A stretch of 64,000 nucleotides of DNA. Source: JABJAG01 sp965222215. Lineage in GTDB: Bacteria > Pseudomonadota > Alphaproteobacteria > UBA6615. The stretch covers positions 2,294,001 to 2,358,000 of the forward strand of contig OZ244931.1 of the NCBI GenBank assembly GCA_965222215.1. The letters run 5' to 3'. The position numbers and the translations under genes were made by a program. This document shows positions 7,056-15,318 of this stretch, piece after piece (the first letter of the stretch is position 1; every line of letters begins with the position of its first letter). Below the pieces are notes generated by a model. The model was not told where the DNA came from. It saw only the letters and a list, made by a program, of their open reading frames with translations, and searched no databases.

Positions 7056-7988
7056 TCAGACCTCCATCTCGGCGCGTGGGTCGTAGGCATGGGTTTCGGC
7101 CCAGCCCGACAGGAAGGTCGCCAGGTCGTCGTCGGGGGTCTCCGGCAGCACGACCTTCAGCGTTACATGCTGGTCGCCCCGCGCACCGGCCTTGCCGGAG
7201 GGCATCCCCTTCCCGCGCAGGCGCAGACGATCGCCCGTATTGGCGCCCTTCTTCACAGTCATGGTGACCGGGCCGTCGATGGTCGGCACGCGCACCTTTC
7301 CGCCCAGGACCGCTTCGTGAAGGCCGAGGGGCAGATCGATATGGATATCGTTGCCTTCGCGCCGGAACAGCTTGTGCGGACGCACATGAACGGTAATCAG
7401 CGCGTCGCCCGGCGGCCCGCCGCCGAGACCGGGTTGACCCTTGCCCTTCAGGCGCAGGACCTGGCCGTCGCGCAGGCCCGCGGGAACGGTCAGGTCGAGG
7501 TCGCGGCCATCGGGCATGGTGAGGCGCTGCTTCGCGCCCTTCGCCGCATCGAGGAAATCCACCTCGAAGGTGTAGCGCACGTCGCCGCCGCGCATCCGCA
7601 CCGTGCGCGCGCCGCCGGGGCCCTGCCGCGCATGGCCGAACAGGTCGGAGAAGACATCGCCCAAGTCGGCGAAGTCCGCATATCCGTCGGCGGAGTGGTA
7701 CGGATGGTCCGCACCCGCATCGGCGTAGTGCCGGTAGAACTGCTGCTCGGGGCGCTCATGCCCGTCCGCGTCGATCTCGCCCTTGTCGAAGCGCGCGCGC
7801 TTTTCCGCGTCGCCCACGATGTCGTAAGCCGCCTGCGCTTCCTTGAAACGGTCCTCCGCCTTCGGGTCGCCGGGCTTCAGGTCGGGATGGTTCTCTTTCG
7901 CAAGCTTGCGATACGCCTTGCGGATCTCGTCCGCCGGGGCATCGCGCGCCACGCCAAGAACCTCATAGGGATCTCTGGTCACGTTCAA
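7056..7988 (-). CDS. cbpA: DnaJ-class co-chaperone CbpA
   Basis: A 310-residue type II J-protein. The J-domain occupies about residues 5-70 with the HPD triad at 34-36; there is no Cys-rich zinc domain; two beta-rich client-binding domains (DnaJ-C) follow, including RLRGKGMPSG and LRLKGKGQPGLGGG. It stimulates the DnaK ATPase and delivers misfolded proteins. The start is uncertain: TTG 7988 or GTG 7982, neither with a strong ribosome site, and both lie in the left arm of an inverted repeat (7988-8026). Initiation and any regulator binding there would compete, fitting tight control. cbpM follows after 3 bp. Confidence 0.88.
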   Translation of the reverse strand: MNVTRDPYEVLGVARDAPADEIRKAYRKLAKENHPDLKPGDPKAEDRFKEAQAAYDIVGDAEKRARFDKGEIDADGHERPEQQFYRHYADAGADHPYHSADGYADFADLGDVFSDLFGHARQGPGGARTVRMRGGDVRYTFEVDFLDAAKGAKQRLTMPDGRDLDLTVPAGLRDGQVLRLKGKGQPGLGGGPPGDALITVHVRPHKLFRREGNDIHIDLPLGLHEAVLGGKVRVPTIDGPVTMTVKKGANTGDRLRLRGKGMPSGKAGARGDQHVTLKVVLPETPDDDLATFLSGWAETHAYDPRAEMEV

Positions 7989-8026
7989 ACACCCAATTAA
8001 CAGTTGTTAGGTGTTATTTGGGTGTT
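7988..8026. promoter_or_regulatory. Inverted repeat at the cbpA start
   Basis: Perfect 9-bp arms AACACCCAA (7988-7996) and TTGGGTGTT (8018-8026) are separated by 21 bp that itself contains the near-palindrome AACAGTTGTT. The left arm touches the TTG start codon of cbpA. It is a candidate operator, possibly for the MerR-like CbpM or a heat-shock repressor; as RNA it could also form a hairpin in the leader. Confidence 0.55.
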
Positions 8027-8094
8027 CACCTTCCAGATTTGAAGGGGCAGCGGAAGAAATCAGGACCGACCGTCGATCAGGCCGGCCCCGAAGA

Positions 8095-8484
8095 TCAGTC
8101 GACCTTGCAGGCCACAGCGTCCATCTCGACAAGGAATTCGGGCCGCGCCAGGCCCTTGACCGCGAGGTAGGTCGACACAGGCTTGTGGCCGTTCAGGAAC
8201 TCCTGACGACCGTCGCTCACCATGAACACATCAGACGGGTCGAGCGAGAACACGTTGAGCCGCACAAGGTTGGACGTATCCATATCCGCCGACTTCAGAA
8301 TTTCGATGACATTCAACCAGATCTGGCGGTGCTGGGCTTCGAACCCGACCGGCATCAGGCCTTCCTTGGTGATGCCCACCACGCCCGCGATATGCAGCGT
8401 GCGCGCACCGGCGGGGACTTCGAGGCCGTGGTTATAAAACGCGACCGGCGGGGCAATGGTGTCGGGATTGTGGACTTTGAACAT
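8095..8484 (-). CDS. RidA family protein (paralogue 1)
   Basis: A 129-residue YjgF/RidA-fold protein (HIAGVVGIT, RQIWLNVIEILKSADMD, VRLNVFSLDP). Archetypal RidA hydrolyses reactive 2-aminoacrylate imines and needs an Arg in the C-terminal strand. Here the matching stretch reads PVSTYLAVKGLARPE, with Ser in place of that Arg by my alignment, so it probably belongs to a non-archetypal Rid subgroup with unknown substrate. ATG 8484 follows GGAGGAAG; the longer frame to 8670 was rejected. A clear paralogue lies at 12868-13260. Confidence 0.88.
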   Translation of the reverse strand: MFKVHNPDTIAPPVAFYNHGLEVPAGARTLHIAGVVGITKEGLMPVGFEAQHRQIWLNVIEILKSADMDTSNLVRLNVFSLDPSDVFMVSDGRQEFLNGHKPVSTYLAVKGLARPEFLVEMDAVACKVD

Positions 8485-8602
8485 GGCTCTTCCTCCTTGC
8501 GATTGTTGGCAATACGGAGGCGGGCCAAATACTGCGGGCAACGGACAAATTTCCGGACCCGCATCCGGTGCGCATTCACTATGACACGCAGGAGCGGAAG
8601 CG

Positions 8603-10717
8603 TCAGATTTCGTAACCGTAGCGCTCGATCCACGGTTCCAGGGTTTCGAGCGCGCCCGACATCTGGTCACGGTATCGGGTCCAGCGCCCGCGCGCCCGGG
8701 TGTAGATCGGTTCGGTCACCTGGTTGTAGCTCGGCGTGTTGATCTGCCCCCGGCGCTGGGCGTTTTCCGTGTAGTCGAGCACCGCATCGTCCCAGGGAAG
8801 GTCGAGGAATGTCAGCAGTCCCTCCACCTCGGCGCGCATATCGGCCACAACATCCTCATACCGCACCTGGTGGACCTGCAATGGCAGCAGGGCACGCGCC
8901 TGCTCCCACACCCCGAACACAAGGTCGTAGAGACGCGCCGCGTCCTCGACCGTGTGGAAGTTATTCATGGCGATGTTCGGCCGGAATGCCTGCATGAAGC
9001 AGCTCAACACGCAATCGGCCGGATGGCGCAGCGCCAGGATAAACCGCGCATCCGGGAAAACCCGATGGATCAGCACCGCCTTTTCGAGGTTCAGCGGCAG
9101 CTTATCGACGAACACCGCGCCGTCCTTGCGATCGATGTAGTCCCCTGCCCGATCCCAGTAGGCGCGCCGCAGCCCCGACTGGTCCGTCGCACTCATCCCC
9201 GCCAGGCCGCCGGGGTAGCCCGAACGCTCGTCCGCCAACCGTTTGAGTTCCTCCATCATCGGCTTTTCCTCGGCGACCTGGACTCCCGGATGACTGTCCA
9301 GCATCTGGTCGAGCAGCGTCGTCCCGGAGCGCGGGAACCCGACGAGGAAAACCGGTGCATCACCGTCCGCCACCGGCAGCGGCGTCCAACCGGCGCACCA
9401 GTCGGCCGACAACGTTTCGCGCAGGGTCCGGATGTTGCGGCGGTAGTCGGCGGGGTCGAACCGCGCTGCGGCGGCGCTTTCGGCCTGGATGCGGTTGGCT
9501 TCGTGGAAATGCGCGAATGCCGTCGCCGGATCGCCGCCGCGGTCGTGCAACCGCCCGAGTTCGAAACGGATGCCCTGCCGGATTCCCGGCGTCGCGTAGG
9601 CGTCGGCAAACCGCTCCAGCCGCGCAATCGCCGCTTCCGCCTCTCCCCGGCGGCGCGCCAGGGTGGCCGCGACCCGGTTGGCGAAGGGATGGTCCGGTGC
9701 CTGTTGCAGCACCCGGTCGATCAGCGCCTGGGCGTGCTCCAGGTTGTTCGTCCGCTCGTGCAGGTCGGCGAGATTGGCCCGTGCCTCGAGATCGTCCGGC
9801 GCGATCTCCAGCGCCTTCTCGTAGGCGCTCACGGCCTCGCCGGTTCGCCGCAACCGTTCCAGCGCCGCTCCGAGGGCGACCCAGCCGTCCGCATATGCCG
9901 GCGCGTTGCCGACGATCTGCCGCGCAAGCGCTTCCGCGGCCTCCGCATCACCGCTTTCGAGGCGCGCCATTGTCAGCGCCACGGCGCAGGACAGGTGCCC
10001 CCGGTCGAGCGCCAGCCCCTGTTCCGCGAACCGGGCCGCGCTGCCGGTCCGGCCGCGCAGCAGATCCATCCGGGCACGGTTGGCCAGCAGAGATGGGTCG
10101 TTCACGCCGGCGCGAACTGCGGAATCGAAGGCCGCCTCGGCATCGTCCCATCTGCGGGCGTCGGAGAGAGCGGCGACAAGATTGGTCCAGGCATCCGCCG
10201 CAGCCGGGGCAGCCTCGGTCGCACCGCGCCAGGCAGCGATGGCGCCCTCCAGGTCGCCGGCCGCGCGCAGGACGTTGCCCAGATTGACATGCGCCGGCGC
10301 CCGCCCCGGTGCTTGCGCGATAGCCGCGCGATAATTCTCCGCCGCCGTGTCGAACGCGCCCGTCTCGGCCTGAATACCGGCAAGGTTGAGCCGGGCGTCG
10401 ATCTGCCCGGGATTGCACCGGAGCGCCTCTGCGAAAGCATCGGCCGCTTCGTCCGCGCGACCGACGCGCCGCAAGGCAGCACCGTAGTTGTTCCAGAAGT
10501 CAGCAGCATCGCTATTCGCGGCGACCGCCGCTGCGCCATACGGCACGGCCGCATCCGCATCGCCGCGCTGGAGGTACAAGGCACAGAGCAGGTTGTTGGC
10601 GTTGGCGTTCTCCGGGGCCCGGTCGAGCACGGCCCTGTAGGCCGCCTCCGCCGTATCCAGGCGGCCCGCCTGATGGTGCGCCAACCCGGTGCGCAACATG
10701 GTGCTGAGGTCCGACAT
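8603..10717 (-). CDS. TPR-repeat sulfotransferase
   Basis: About 704 residues in two parts. The first roughly 450 form a series of about a dozen tetratricopeptide repeats (GDADAAVPYGAAAVAANSD, GRADEAADAFAEALRCNPG and similar). The last roughly 230 are a sulfotransferase domain, with the PAPS 5'-phosphosulfate loop FLVGFPRSGTTLLDQMLDSH and the 3'-phosphate region ALRHPADCVLSCFM. Such fusions are common in proteobacteria and are thought to sulfate proteins, peptides or glycans; the acceptor is unknown. No signal peptide or membrane segment is seen. ATG 10717 (MSDLSTMLRTG) gives the family-like start; ATG 10741, with a weak AGG upstream, is an alternative. It is divergent from an exported hydrolase, with a 160-bp gap. 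Confidence 0.85.
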   Translation of the reverse strand: MSDLSTMLRTGLAHHQAGRLDTAEAAYRAVLDRAPENANANNLLCALYLQRGDADAAVPYGAAAVAANSDAADFWNNYGAALRRVGRADEAADAFAEALRCNPGQIDARLNLAGIQAETGAFDTAAENYRAAIAQAPGRAPAHVNLGNVLRAAGDLEGAIAAWRGATEAAPAAADAWTNLVAALSDARRWDDAEAAFDSAVRAGVNDPSLLANRARMDLLRGRTGSAARFAEQGLALDRGHLSCAVALTMARLESGDAEAAEALARQIVGNAPAYADGWVALGAALERLRRTGEAVSAYEKALEIAPDDLEARANLADLHERTNNLEHAQALIDRVLQQAPDHPFANRVAATLARRRGEAEAAIARLERFADAYATPGIRQGIRFELGRLHDRGGDPATAFAHFHEANRIQAESAAAARFDPADYRRNIRTLRETLSADWCAGWTPLPVADGDAPVFLVGFPRSGTTLLDQMLDSHPGVQVAEEKPMMEELKRLADERSGYPGGLAGMSATDQSGLRRAYWDRAGDYIDRKDGAVFVDKLPLNLEKAVLIHRVFPDARFILALRHPADCVLSCFMQAFRPNIAMNNFHTVEDAARLYDLVFGVWEQARALLPLQVHQVRYEDVVADMRAEVEGLLTFLDLPWDDAVLDYTENAQRRGQINTPSYNQVTEPIYTRARGRWTRYRDQMSGALETLEPWIERYGYEI

Positions 10718-10876
10718 CCACCGGCGATCCACTTGCAACATTCGAAACCTGGAGCGTACCGGGTTACAGCATTGCCAAATGCGCCACAACGCCGGCACGA
10801 AACTTGTTGCGGACATCGCCGCCATCAGGCGAACTGGCCGCGTCGTTCAATTCCGGTCCCAAAGCGAACCTTTCCG

Positions 10877-11683
10877 ATGCACTTACCCCGCCACATCTTC
10901 GCCGCCCTGGCATTTCTTACCCTCCTGGCACCGGGCTCCCTGGCCCATGCCCAGGATTGCGGAACCGGCGACCTCTCCCGCGCCGTCATGGGCAACAGCT
11001 ACTGCCTTGTCGTGAAAACGCTTGCGTCCAACAGCGGCGGCCCTCTGGTCGTGTTGCTGCACGGGGACATGTCCCGCGGCGGTCCGGCGACCTACCACTA
11101 CAAGATCGCGGGGCAACTCGCCGAGAAGCATCCGGACGCCACCGTGGTTGCGATGATCCGCCCCGGGTACGACGACGGCGAAGGCCGGAAATCCGACGGC
11201 AATACCAACAATCGGCGTGATCACTACACAGACCGCAACATCGATTCCGTCGCCGCTGCGATCGGCAATCTTCGCGCGCACTATTCGTCCGACCGCGTCA
11301 TCCTGATCGGCCATTCCGGCGGCGCTGCCTATGCAGGCGTGATCGCCGGCCGACATCCCAATCTTGTGAACGGCGTCGGCCTGATTTCATGTCCGTGCAA
11401 TATCCCGGTCTGGCGCGCAGGACGCCATGGCGGCACGCCATGGCCGAATTCGCTGTCGCCTGCGGATTTCGCATCCCGGATTGCGCCGACCACCCGCGTT
11501 TTTGCACTGACCGGGGCACGGGACGATAATACCCGTCCGTCGCTCGCCCGCGACTATATTGCCCAGGTCGCAGCGACGGGCGCGGAGGCGAAGTTCATCG
11601 AGGTGCCAGGTGCGAGTCATCGGCTGAACGGGACGATGCGCGAGGGCGTTCTCCCGCGCCTGTCGGAGCTTATCCGAAATTGA
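10877..11683 (+). CDS. Exported alpha/beta hydrolase
   Basis: A 268-residue protein with a cleavable signal peptide (AFLTLLAPGSLAHA before QDCGTG). The alpha/beta-hydrolase core has an HGD oxyanion region (VVLLHGDMSRGG), nucleophile elbow GHSGG, an Asp in ALTGARDDN and a His in VPGASHRL. It is probably a periplasmic esterase or peptidase-like hydrolase with unknown substrate. ATG 10877 was chosen because it directly precedes the signal peptide; the very long frame upstream is an antisense shadow of the TPR-sulfotransferase gene. A hairpin 4 bp after the stop serves as terminator for the converging tRNA gene. Confidence 0.8.
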   Translation: MHLPRHIFAALAFLTLLAPGSLAHAQDCGTGDLSRAVMGNSYCLVVKTLASNSGGPLVVLLHGDMSRGGPATYHYKIAGQLAEKHPDATVVAMIRPGYDDGEGRKSDGNTNNRRDHYTDRNIDSVAAAIGNLRAHYSSDRVILIGHSGGAAYAGVIAGRHPNLVNGVGLISCPCNIPVWRAGRHGGTPWPNSLSPADFASRIAPTTRVFALTGARDDNTRPSLARDYIAQVAATGAEAKFIEVPGASHRLNGTMREGVLPRLSELIRN

Positions 11684-11706
11684 AAAACCCGGCATCAAGG
11701 CCGGGC
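11683..11706 (-). terminator. Rho-independent terminator of tRNA-Met
   Basis: Read on the minus strand: stem GCCCGGC, loop CTTGAT, stem GCCGGG, then a run of five T. The stem is at 11688-11693 and 11700-11705. It lies 14 bp downstream of the tRNA 3' end. On the plus strand the same hairpin lacks a T run. Confidence 0.8.
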
Positions 11707-11719
11707 ATTCAAGGCGATT

Positions 11720-11796
11720 TGGTAGCGGAGGAGGGACTTGAACCCCCGACACGAGGATTATGATTCCCCTGCTCTAACCAGCTGAGCTACTCCGCC
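11720..11796 (-). tRNA. tRNA-Met (CAT), elongator type
   Basis: A complete 77-nt cloverleaf: acceptor GGCGGAG pairing with CTCCGCT (first pair G-U), D-stem GCTC/GAGC, anticodon stem GGGGA/TCCTC with loop ATCATAA (anticodon CAT, genomic 11760-11762), T-loop TTCAAGT and an encoded CCA. The G1-U72 pair, rather than an unpaired C1-A72, excludes initiator tRNA. The pattern matches alphaproteobacterial elongator Met tRNA; a lysidine-modified tRNA-Ile with the same anticodon is the only other reading. It has its own promoter and terminator. Confidence 0.93.
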
Positions 11797-11812
11797 CCGT
11801 ATCGCGGAGCGG

Positions 11813-11842
11813 GATATAGGCGGCGCCCTCCCCGGCTGTCAA
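11813..11842 (-). promoter_or_regulatory. Sigma70 promoter of tRNA-Met
   Basis: A perfect -35 TTGACA (11837-11842) and -10 TATATC (11813-11818) with 18 bp between; the alternative -10 CTATAT gives 17 bp. The region between -10 and the expected start near 11806 is GC-rich, as in stringently controlled stable-RNA promoters. The -35 box contains the TGA stop codon of the upstream permease gene. Confidence 0.8.
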
Positions 11843-12816
11843 GGCGAACGCGATGTCTCGCCGGGTGTCACCGGCGACGGACCGGCGGGTGCTTTCGGTG
11901 GTACCGCGCGCCGTCCCCTTCCCAGCATCATCACGCCCGCCGCGATCAGCACGAACGCGACGATGTGGAACGCCTCCGGCTGCTCGCCCAGCAACAGCAT
12001 CGCCAGTCCCGCCGTGATCAGCGCGCGGATGTAATTGCCGATGGTCGCCTTGTTGGCGCCGATGGCGAGCACGGTGGTGTTGGTGAAACCCACGGCGATC
12101 ACCGCCACCACGATCCCGACCCACGCCATGACGGCTGCGGCCTCCCAAGTCACCGGCATCGGCTGGTACACGATGCTTTCCGTCACGTAGATCGGGAACA
12201 TCACGACCAGCGCGAAAAGCTGGACCGTCAGCAGGATCTCGGCCGTGGTGAAGTCAGACGGAATATTACGCAGCAGCGAGTTGTGAATAGCGAACCCGAT
12301 CATCGCGGCCAGCATGATCAGGTCGCCGATATTCGGCTCCAGCCCCAACAGCCGGGCGAGGTCTCCGCGCAGGATAATGACCAGCACCCCCACGGTCGCG
12401 ACGGCGATCCCCAGCCCCTGGACCCTGGTGATCGTCTCCCGGAAAACCAGGAAGGTCACCAGCACGGTCGCCACCGGTTGCGCGACGGAGACGACGCCGC
12501 CGTTGATGGCGGTCGTAAAGTGGTAGGCGACGTAGACCGCCGCGTTGCCGAACGGCCCCAGCGCAACGGCCAGGACGAGAAATAACTTCCAGTGATGACG
12601 AATGACCGCGCGCTTGTCCCACAACGACCGGCCCACGAACGGGAGAAGCACGATGGACGCAATCGCAAGCCGCCAGAAGCCGATCCCCATGGGCGGCATA
12701 TCGCCCTGCACCCAGCGCCCGATGATGTGGTTGGACGCCAGAATGGTCGCCGCCGCCAGCAGCAGCGCGTAGGGCCAGGCGCCCTGACGATATCGGCTCT
12801 GGTTGGCGTCGGACAT
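11839..12816 (-). CDS. EamA/DMT family transporter
   Basis: A 325-residue membrane protein with about ten hydrophobic segments arranged as two EamA repeats (first from LLLAAATILASNHIIGRW, second from LIMLAAMIGFAIHNSLLR). Such permeases export amino acids, metabolites or drugs; nothing visible fixes the substrate. The start at MSDANQSR (12816) was preferred over an upstream in-frame codon. A Pro/Ser-rich polar tail follows the last membrane segment. It lies 51 bp downstream of the second RidA-like gene, same strand, so co-transcription is likely. Its stop codon is embedded in the -35 box of the tRNA promoter. Confidence 0.85.
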   Translation of the reverse strand: MSDANQSRYRQGAWPYALLLAAATILASNHIIGRWVQGDMPPMGIGFWRLAIASIVLLPFVGRSLWDKRAVIRHHWKLFLVLAVALGPFGNAAVYVAYHFTTAINGGVVSVAQPVATVLVTFLVFRETITRVQGLGIAVATVGVLVIILRGDLARLLGLEPNIGDLIMLAAMIGFAIHNSLLRNIPSDFTTAEILLTVQLFALVVMFPIYVTESIVYQPMPVTWEAAAVMAWVGIVVAVIAVGFTNTTVLAIGANKATIGNYIRALITAGLAMLLLGEQPEAFHIVAFVLIAAGVMMLGRGRRAVPPKAPAGPSPVTPGETSRSP

Positions 12817-12867
12817 ATGCTGAAACGAAAACGGGCCGGGTGGAACCACCCGGCCCGAATTGCCTGC

Positions 12868-13260
12868 CTACTCGGGTTTGGCGGCGATGGTTTCCATCTC
12901 GACCACCCATTTCGGGTTGGCGAGCTGGCTGATCACGACCCAGGTCGAGGCCGGCACATGGCCGGGCGCGAGGTACTTCTCGCGGTGGCCCTTCAGGTAC
13001 TGAAGGCCGTCAGGGTCGGTCGAATAGACATTCAGCCGGACGATATGCTCGGGGCCGAAGCCCGCGTCCTTAAGGATCGCAAGGGTGTTCTGCCAGATCA
13101 GGTCGTGCTGGGCCTCGAAACCTTCCGGCACCTCGCCCTCGGGCGTTACGCCGACCTGGCCGGCGGTCACCAGCCAGCGGGCGTTCGGCGGAATCTCGAC
13201 GGAATGGCTGTACATGGCCGCCGGCGGGGCGATGTTCGACGGGTTGCGGGTCTTGAGCAT
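12868..13260 (-). CDS. RidA family protein (paralogue 2)
   Basis: A 130-residue YjgF/RidA-fold protein, clearly related to the one at 8095-8484 (shared NIAPP, GFEAQH, VRLNV, VVEME stretches). As in that copy, the position of the catalytic Arg of archetypal RidA appears to be Ser (VPASTWVVISQLANPK), so imine deaminase activity is doubtful. The ATG at 13260 follows GGAGGAGAG. It lies upstream of the DMT permease and may act on the same small metabolite; that link is an inference from spacing. Confidence 0.88.
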   Translation of the reverse strand: MLKTRNPSNIAPPAAMYSHSVEIPPNARWLVTAGQVGVTPEGEVPEGFEAQHDLIWQNTLAILKDAGFGPEHIVRLNVYSTDPDGLQYLKGHREKYLAPGHVPASTWVVISQLANPKWVVEMETIAAKPE

Positions 13261-13341
13261 GGTTCTCTCCTCCTCGGGAAACATTGAAATCCGGGAGGCA
13301 TGCTACGCAATCGCACGCCGCCGCGCGAGAGGCGGGACGCG

Positions 13342-14061
13342 CTATTCCGCCAGATCCAGCAGGTGCGCGGCGAGGTCGTCCGGCGCGGAGTAGAACGGCG
13401 AGTGATCGGTATCGATGGTAAAGACCTTCTCGCACGGTTGCGCCGCGATCATCGCGCGCTGCATGGCGATCGGGATCGCGTTGTCGCGCAGGCACTCGAT
13501 ATAGGCGCGGCGGACCGACCCGAACCGTTCGGGCGTGGTCCGGGCGCGGTTCTGCAACGGCTCCAGCGCCTGGGGCACCAGCCGTTCGATGGCGCGCGCC
13601 ACATCGTCCGGCGGACATTCGGCGTAGAAGGTCGGCGGGATAATGTCGCGCGATATCGTGGAGGACAGCCCGTCGTCAGAAATGATCCGCTTGGAGGCCA
13701 TGTCGTCCGGTCCTTCATATTCCGCGAGATCGCTGCGGTTCTGCCCGTTCTTCGGCAGCATCGCTGTCAGGTAGACGACCCACGCCACCTTGTCGGGGAT
13801 TTGCTCGCAGACTTGCGTGATCGTCATGCCGCCGAGGCTGTGGCCGACGAGGATGACCGGCTCCGACTGGGCGTCGATGACGGAACAGACATGCCCGACA
13901 TAGGCGTCGAGCGTGACCTCCGCCATCGGGGCCGGGTTGTCGCCGTGGCCAGGCAGATCGACGGCGATAGCCGTGTGCCCCGCCGCTTCCAGCAGCGGCA
14001 CGATCTTCTCGTAGCACCAGCCGCCGTGATAGGCCCCGTGCACCAGGACATACGTGCTCAT
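13342..14061 (-). CDS. Alpha/beta hydrolase (methylesterase/pyrethroid hydrolase-like)
   Basis: A compact 239-residue hydrolase: oxyanion region YVLVHGAYHGGWCYEKI, nucleophile elbow GHSLGG, and a C-terminal catalytic His in IDTDHSPFYSAPDDLA. This pattern resembles plant methylesterase/hydroxynitrile lyase-type enzymes and bacterial pyrethroid hydrolases, all cytoplasmic esterases. The true substrate is unknown. Its start overlaps the mnmA stop as ATGA, so it is translationally coupled to mnmA, although no functional link to tRNA thiolation is apparent. Confidence 0.85.
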   Translation of the reverse strand: MSTYVLVHGAYHGGWCYEKIVPLLEAAGHTAIAVDLPGHGDNPAPMAEVTLDAYVGHVCSVIDAQSEPVILVGHSLGGMTITQVCEQIPDKVAWVVYLTAMLPKNGQNRSDLAEYEGPDDMASKRIISDDGLSSTISRDIIPPTFYAECPPDDVARAIERLVPQALEPLQNRARTTPERFGSVRRAYIECLRDNAIPIAMQRAMIAAQPCEKVFTIDTDHSPFYSAPDDLAAHLLDLAE

Positions 14062-15212
14062 GCCGCTTCGCTCCTTGTTTCGTCGCGTGTGATCCAGCCG
14101 CCGCCGAGGACGCGGGAGCCATCGTAGAACACCGCCGCCTGGCCTGGCGACACACCGAATTCGGGGCTGACGAGTTCGACCTCGGCCCCGCCCTGACCGT
14201 CACTGAACACCCGTCCGGCGACCGGCTCCATCGTCGAGCGGATTCGCACCGTCACCTCGCGTCCCTCCGGCCCCAGCGCCGCATCCAGCCAGTTGAGCGC
14301 GTTCACCTTCACCCGCGTGGTCGCCAGCGCCGCGCGCGGTCCCACGATGACACGGCGCGCGGCCGGATCGAGTCGCACCACGTAGAGCGGATCTTCTCCA
14401 TCGGGCGCATTCTTGCGGCCGCCGATGCCCAGACCTCGGCGCTGGCCGATGGTGTAGTTCACGATACCCTTATGGGTGCCCAACAGGGTGCCGTCCATGT
14501 GCACGATCTCGCCGGGCTCCCCCGCCTCGGGCCGAAGGCGCTCGACCACCGATGCGTATTTGCCGTCGGGCACGAAGCAGATGTCCTGGCTGTCAGGCTT
14601 GTCGGCAACCTCGAGACTCAGGCGGTGCGCGTGGGCGCGCACGTCGTCCTTCGGCATGTCGCCGAGCGGAAAGCGCAGGTATTCGAGCTGCTCAGGTGTC
14701 GTGGCGAACAGGAAATAACTCTGGTCGCGCGACGCATCGACGGCGCGATGCAGCTCCGGTCCATTCGGGCCTTCCACGCGCCGGATATAGTGCCCGGTCG
14801 CGAGCGCGTCAGCGCCCAGGTCGCGCGCGGTCGCGACGAGATCGCGGAACTTCACGGTCTGGTTGCAGGTCACGCAGGGGATCGGCGTCTCGCCACGCAC
14901 ATAGGCGTCGGCGAAATTTTCGATCACGTCCTCGCGGAACCTGGATTCATAGTCGAGCACATAGTGCGGAAAGCCGATCGCATCGGCCACCCGGTGCGCG
15001 TCGTAGATGTCCTGCCCGGCACAGCAGGTCTTCGACCGGGCGGTTGCCGCGCCATGATCGTAGAGCTGCAGGGTAATCCCCACGACGTCGTAGCCCTGCT
15101 CGTGCAGAAGCGCGGCCGTGACGGAACTGTCCACGCCGCCCGACATGGCGACCACGACCTTGGTCTCCGAAGGCGGCCGGTCGAACCCCAGACTGTTCCT
15201 CGCTGTGTTCAT
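14058..15212 (-). CDS. mnmA: tRNA-specific 2-thiouridylase MnmA
   Basis: A 384-residue enzyme that inserts sulfur at position 2 of wobble uridine in tRNA-Lys, -Glu and -Gln using ATP and persulfide sulfur. The PP-loop SGGVDSS lies near residue 24; the catalytic cysteines are in CVTCNQTVKF and SQDICFV; the central region has ATGHYIRR and NYTIGQRRGLGIGG, and the C-terminal beta barrel ends the protein. ATG 15212 was chosen over a long upstream frame without support. The sulfur should come from a cysteine desulfurase such as those encoded in the operon at 15934-26637. The downstream hydrolase overlaps by 4 bp. Confidence 0.95.
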   Translation of the reverse strand: MNTARNSLGFDRPPSETKVVVAMSGGVDSSVTAALLHEQGYDVVGITLQLYDHGAATARSKTCCAGQDIYDAHRVADAIGFPHYVLDYESRFREDVIENFADAYVRGETPIPCVTCNQTVKFRDLVATARDLGADALATGHYIRRVEGPNGPELHRAVDASRDQSYFLFATTPEQLEYLRFPLGDMPKDDVRAHAHRLSLEVADKPDSQDICFVPDGKYASVVERLRPEAGEPGEIVHMDGTLLGTHKGIVNYTIGQRRGLGIGGRKNAPDGEDPLYVVRLDPAARRVIVGPRAALATTRVKVNALNWLDAALGPEGREVTVRIRSTMEPVAGRVFSDGQGGAEVELVSPEFGVSPGQAAVFYDGSRVLGGGWITRDETRSEAA

Positions 15213-15318
15213 GGCGCGCAATATAGGCGGCGCGACCCCCGCGGCAAACCATACAGAAACACGCTCACAATCACGTAGCTGCCTTGATCGCGGGGCCCGG
15301 AGCCCCCATCCTCTTGGG

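Noticed and set aside
8870..10876. Long plus-strand frame, about 670 codons, running into the exported hydrolase
   Set aside because: It is antisense to the TPR-sulfotransferase gene, rich in Arg, His and Gln as expected of a GC-rich shadow frame, and has no domain. The hydrolase starts at ATG 10877 with a signal peptide.
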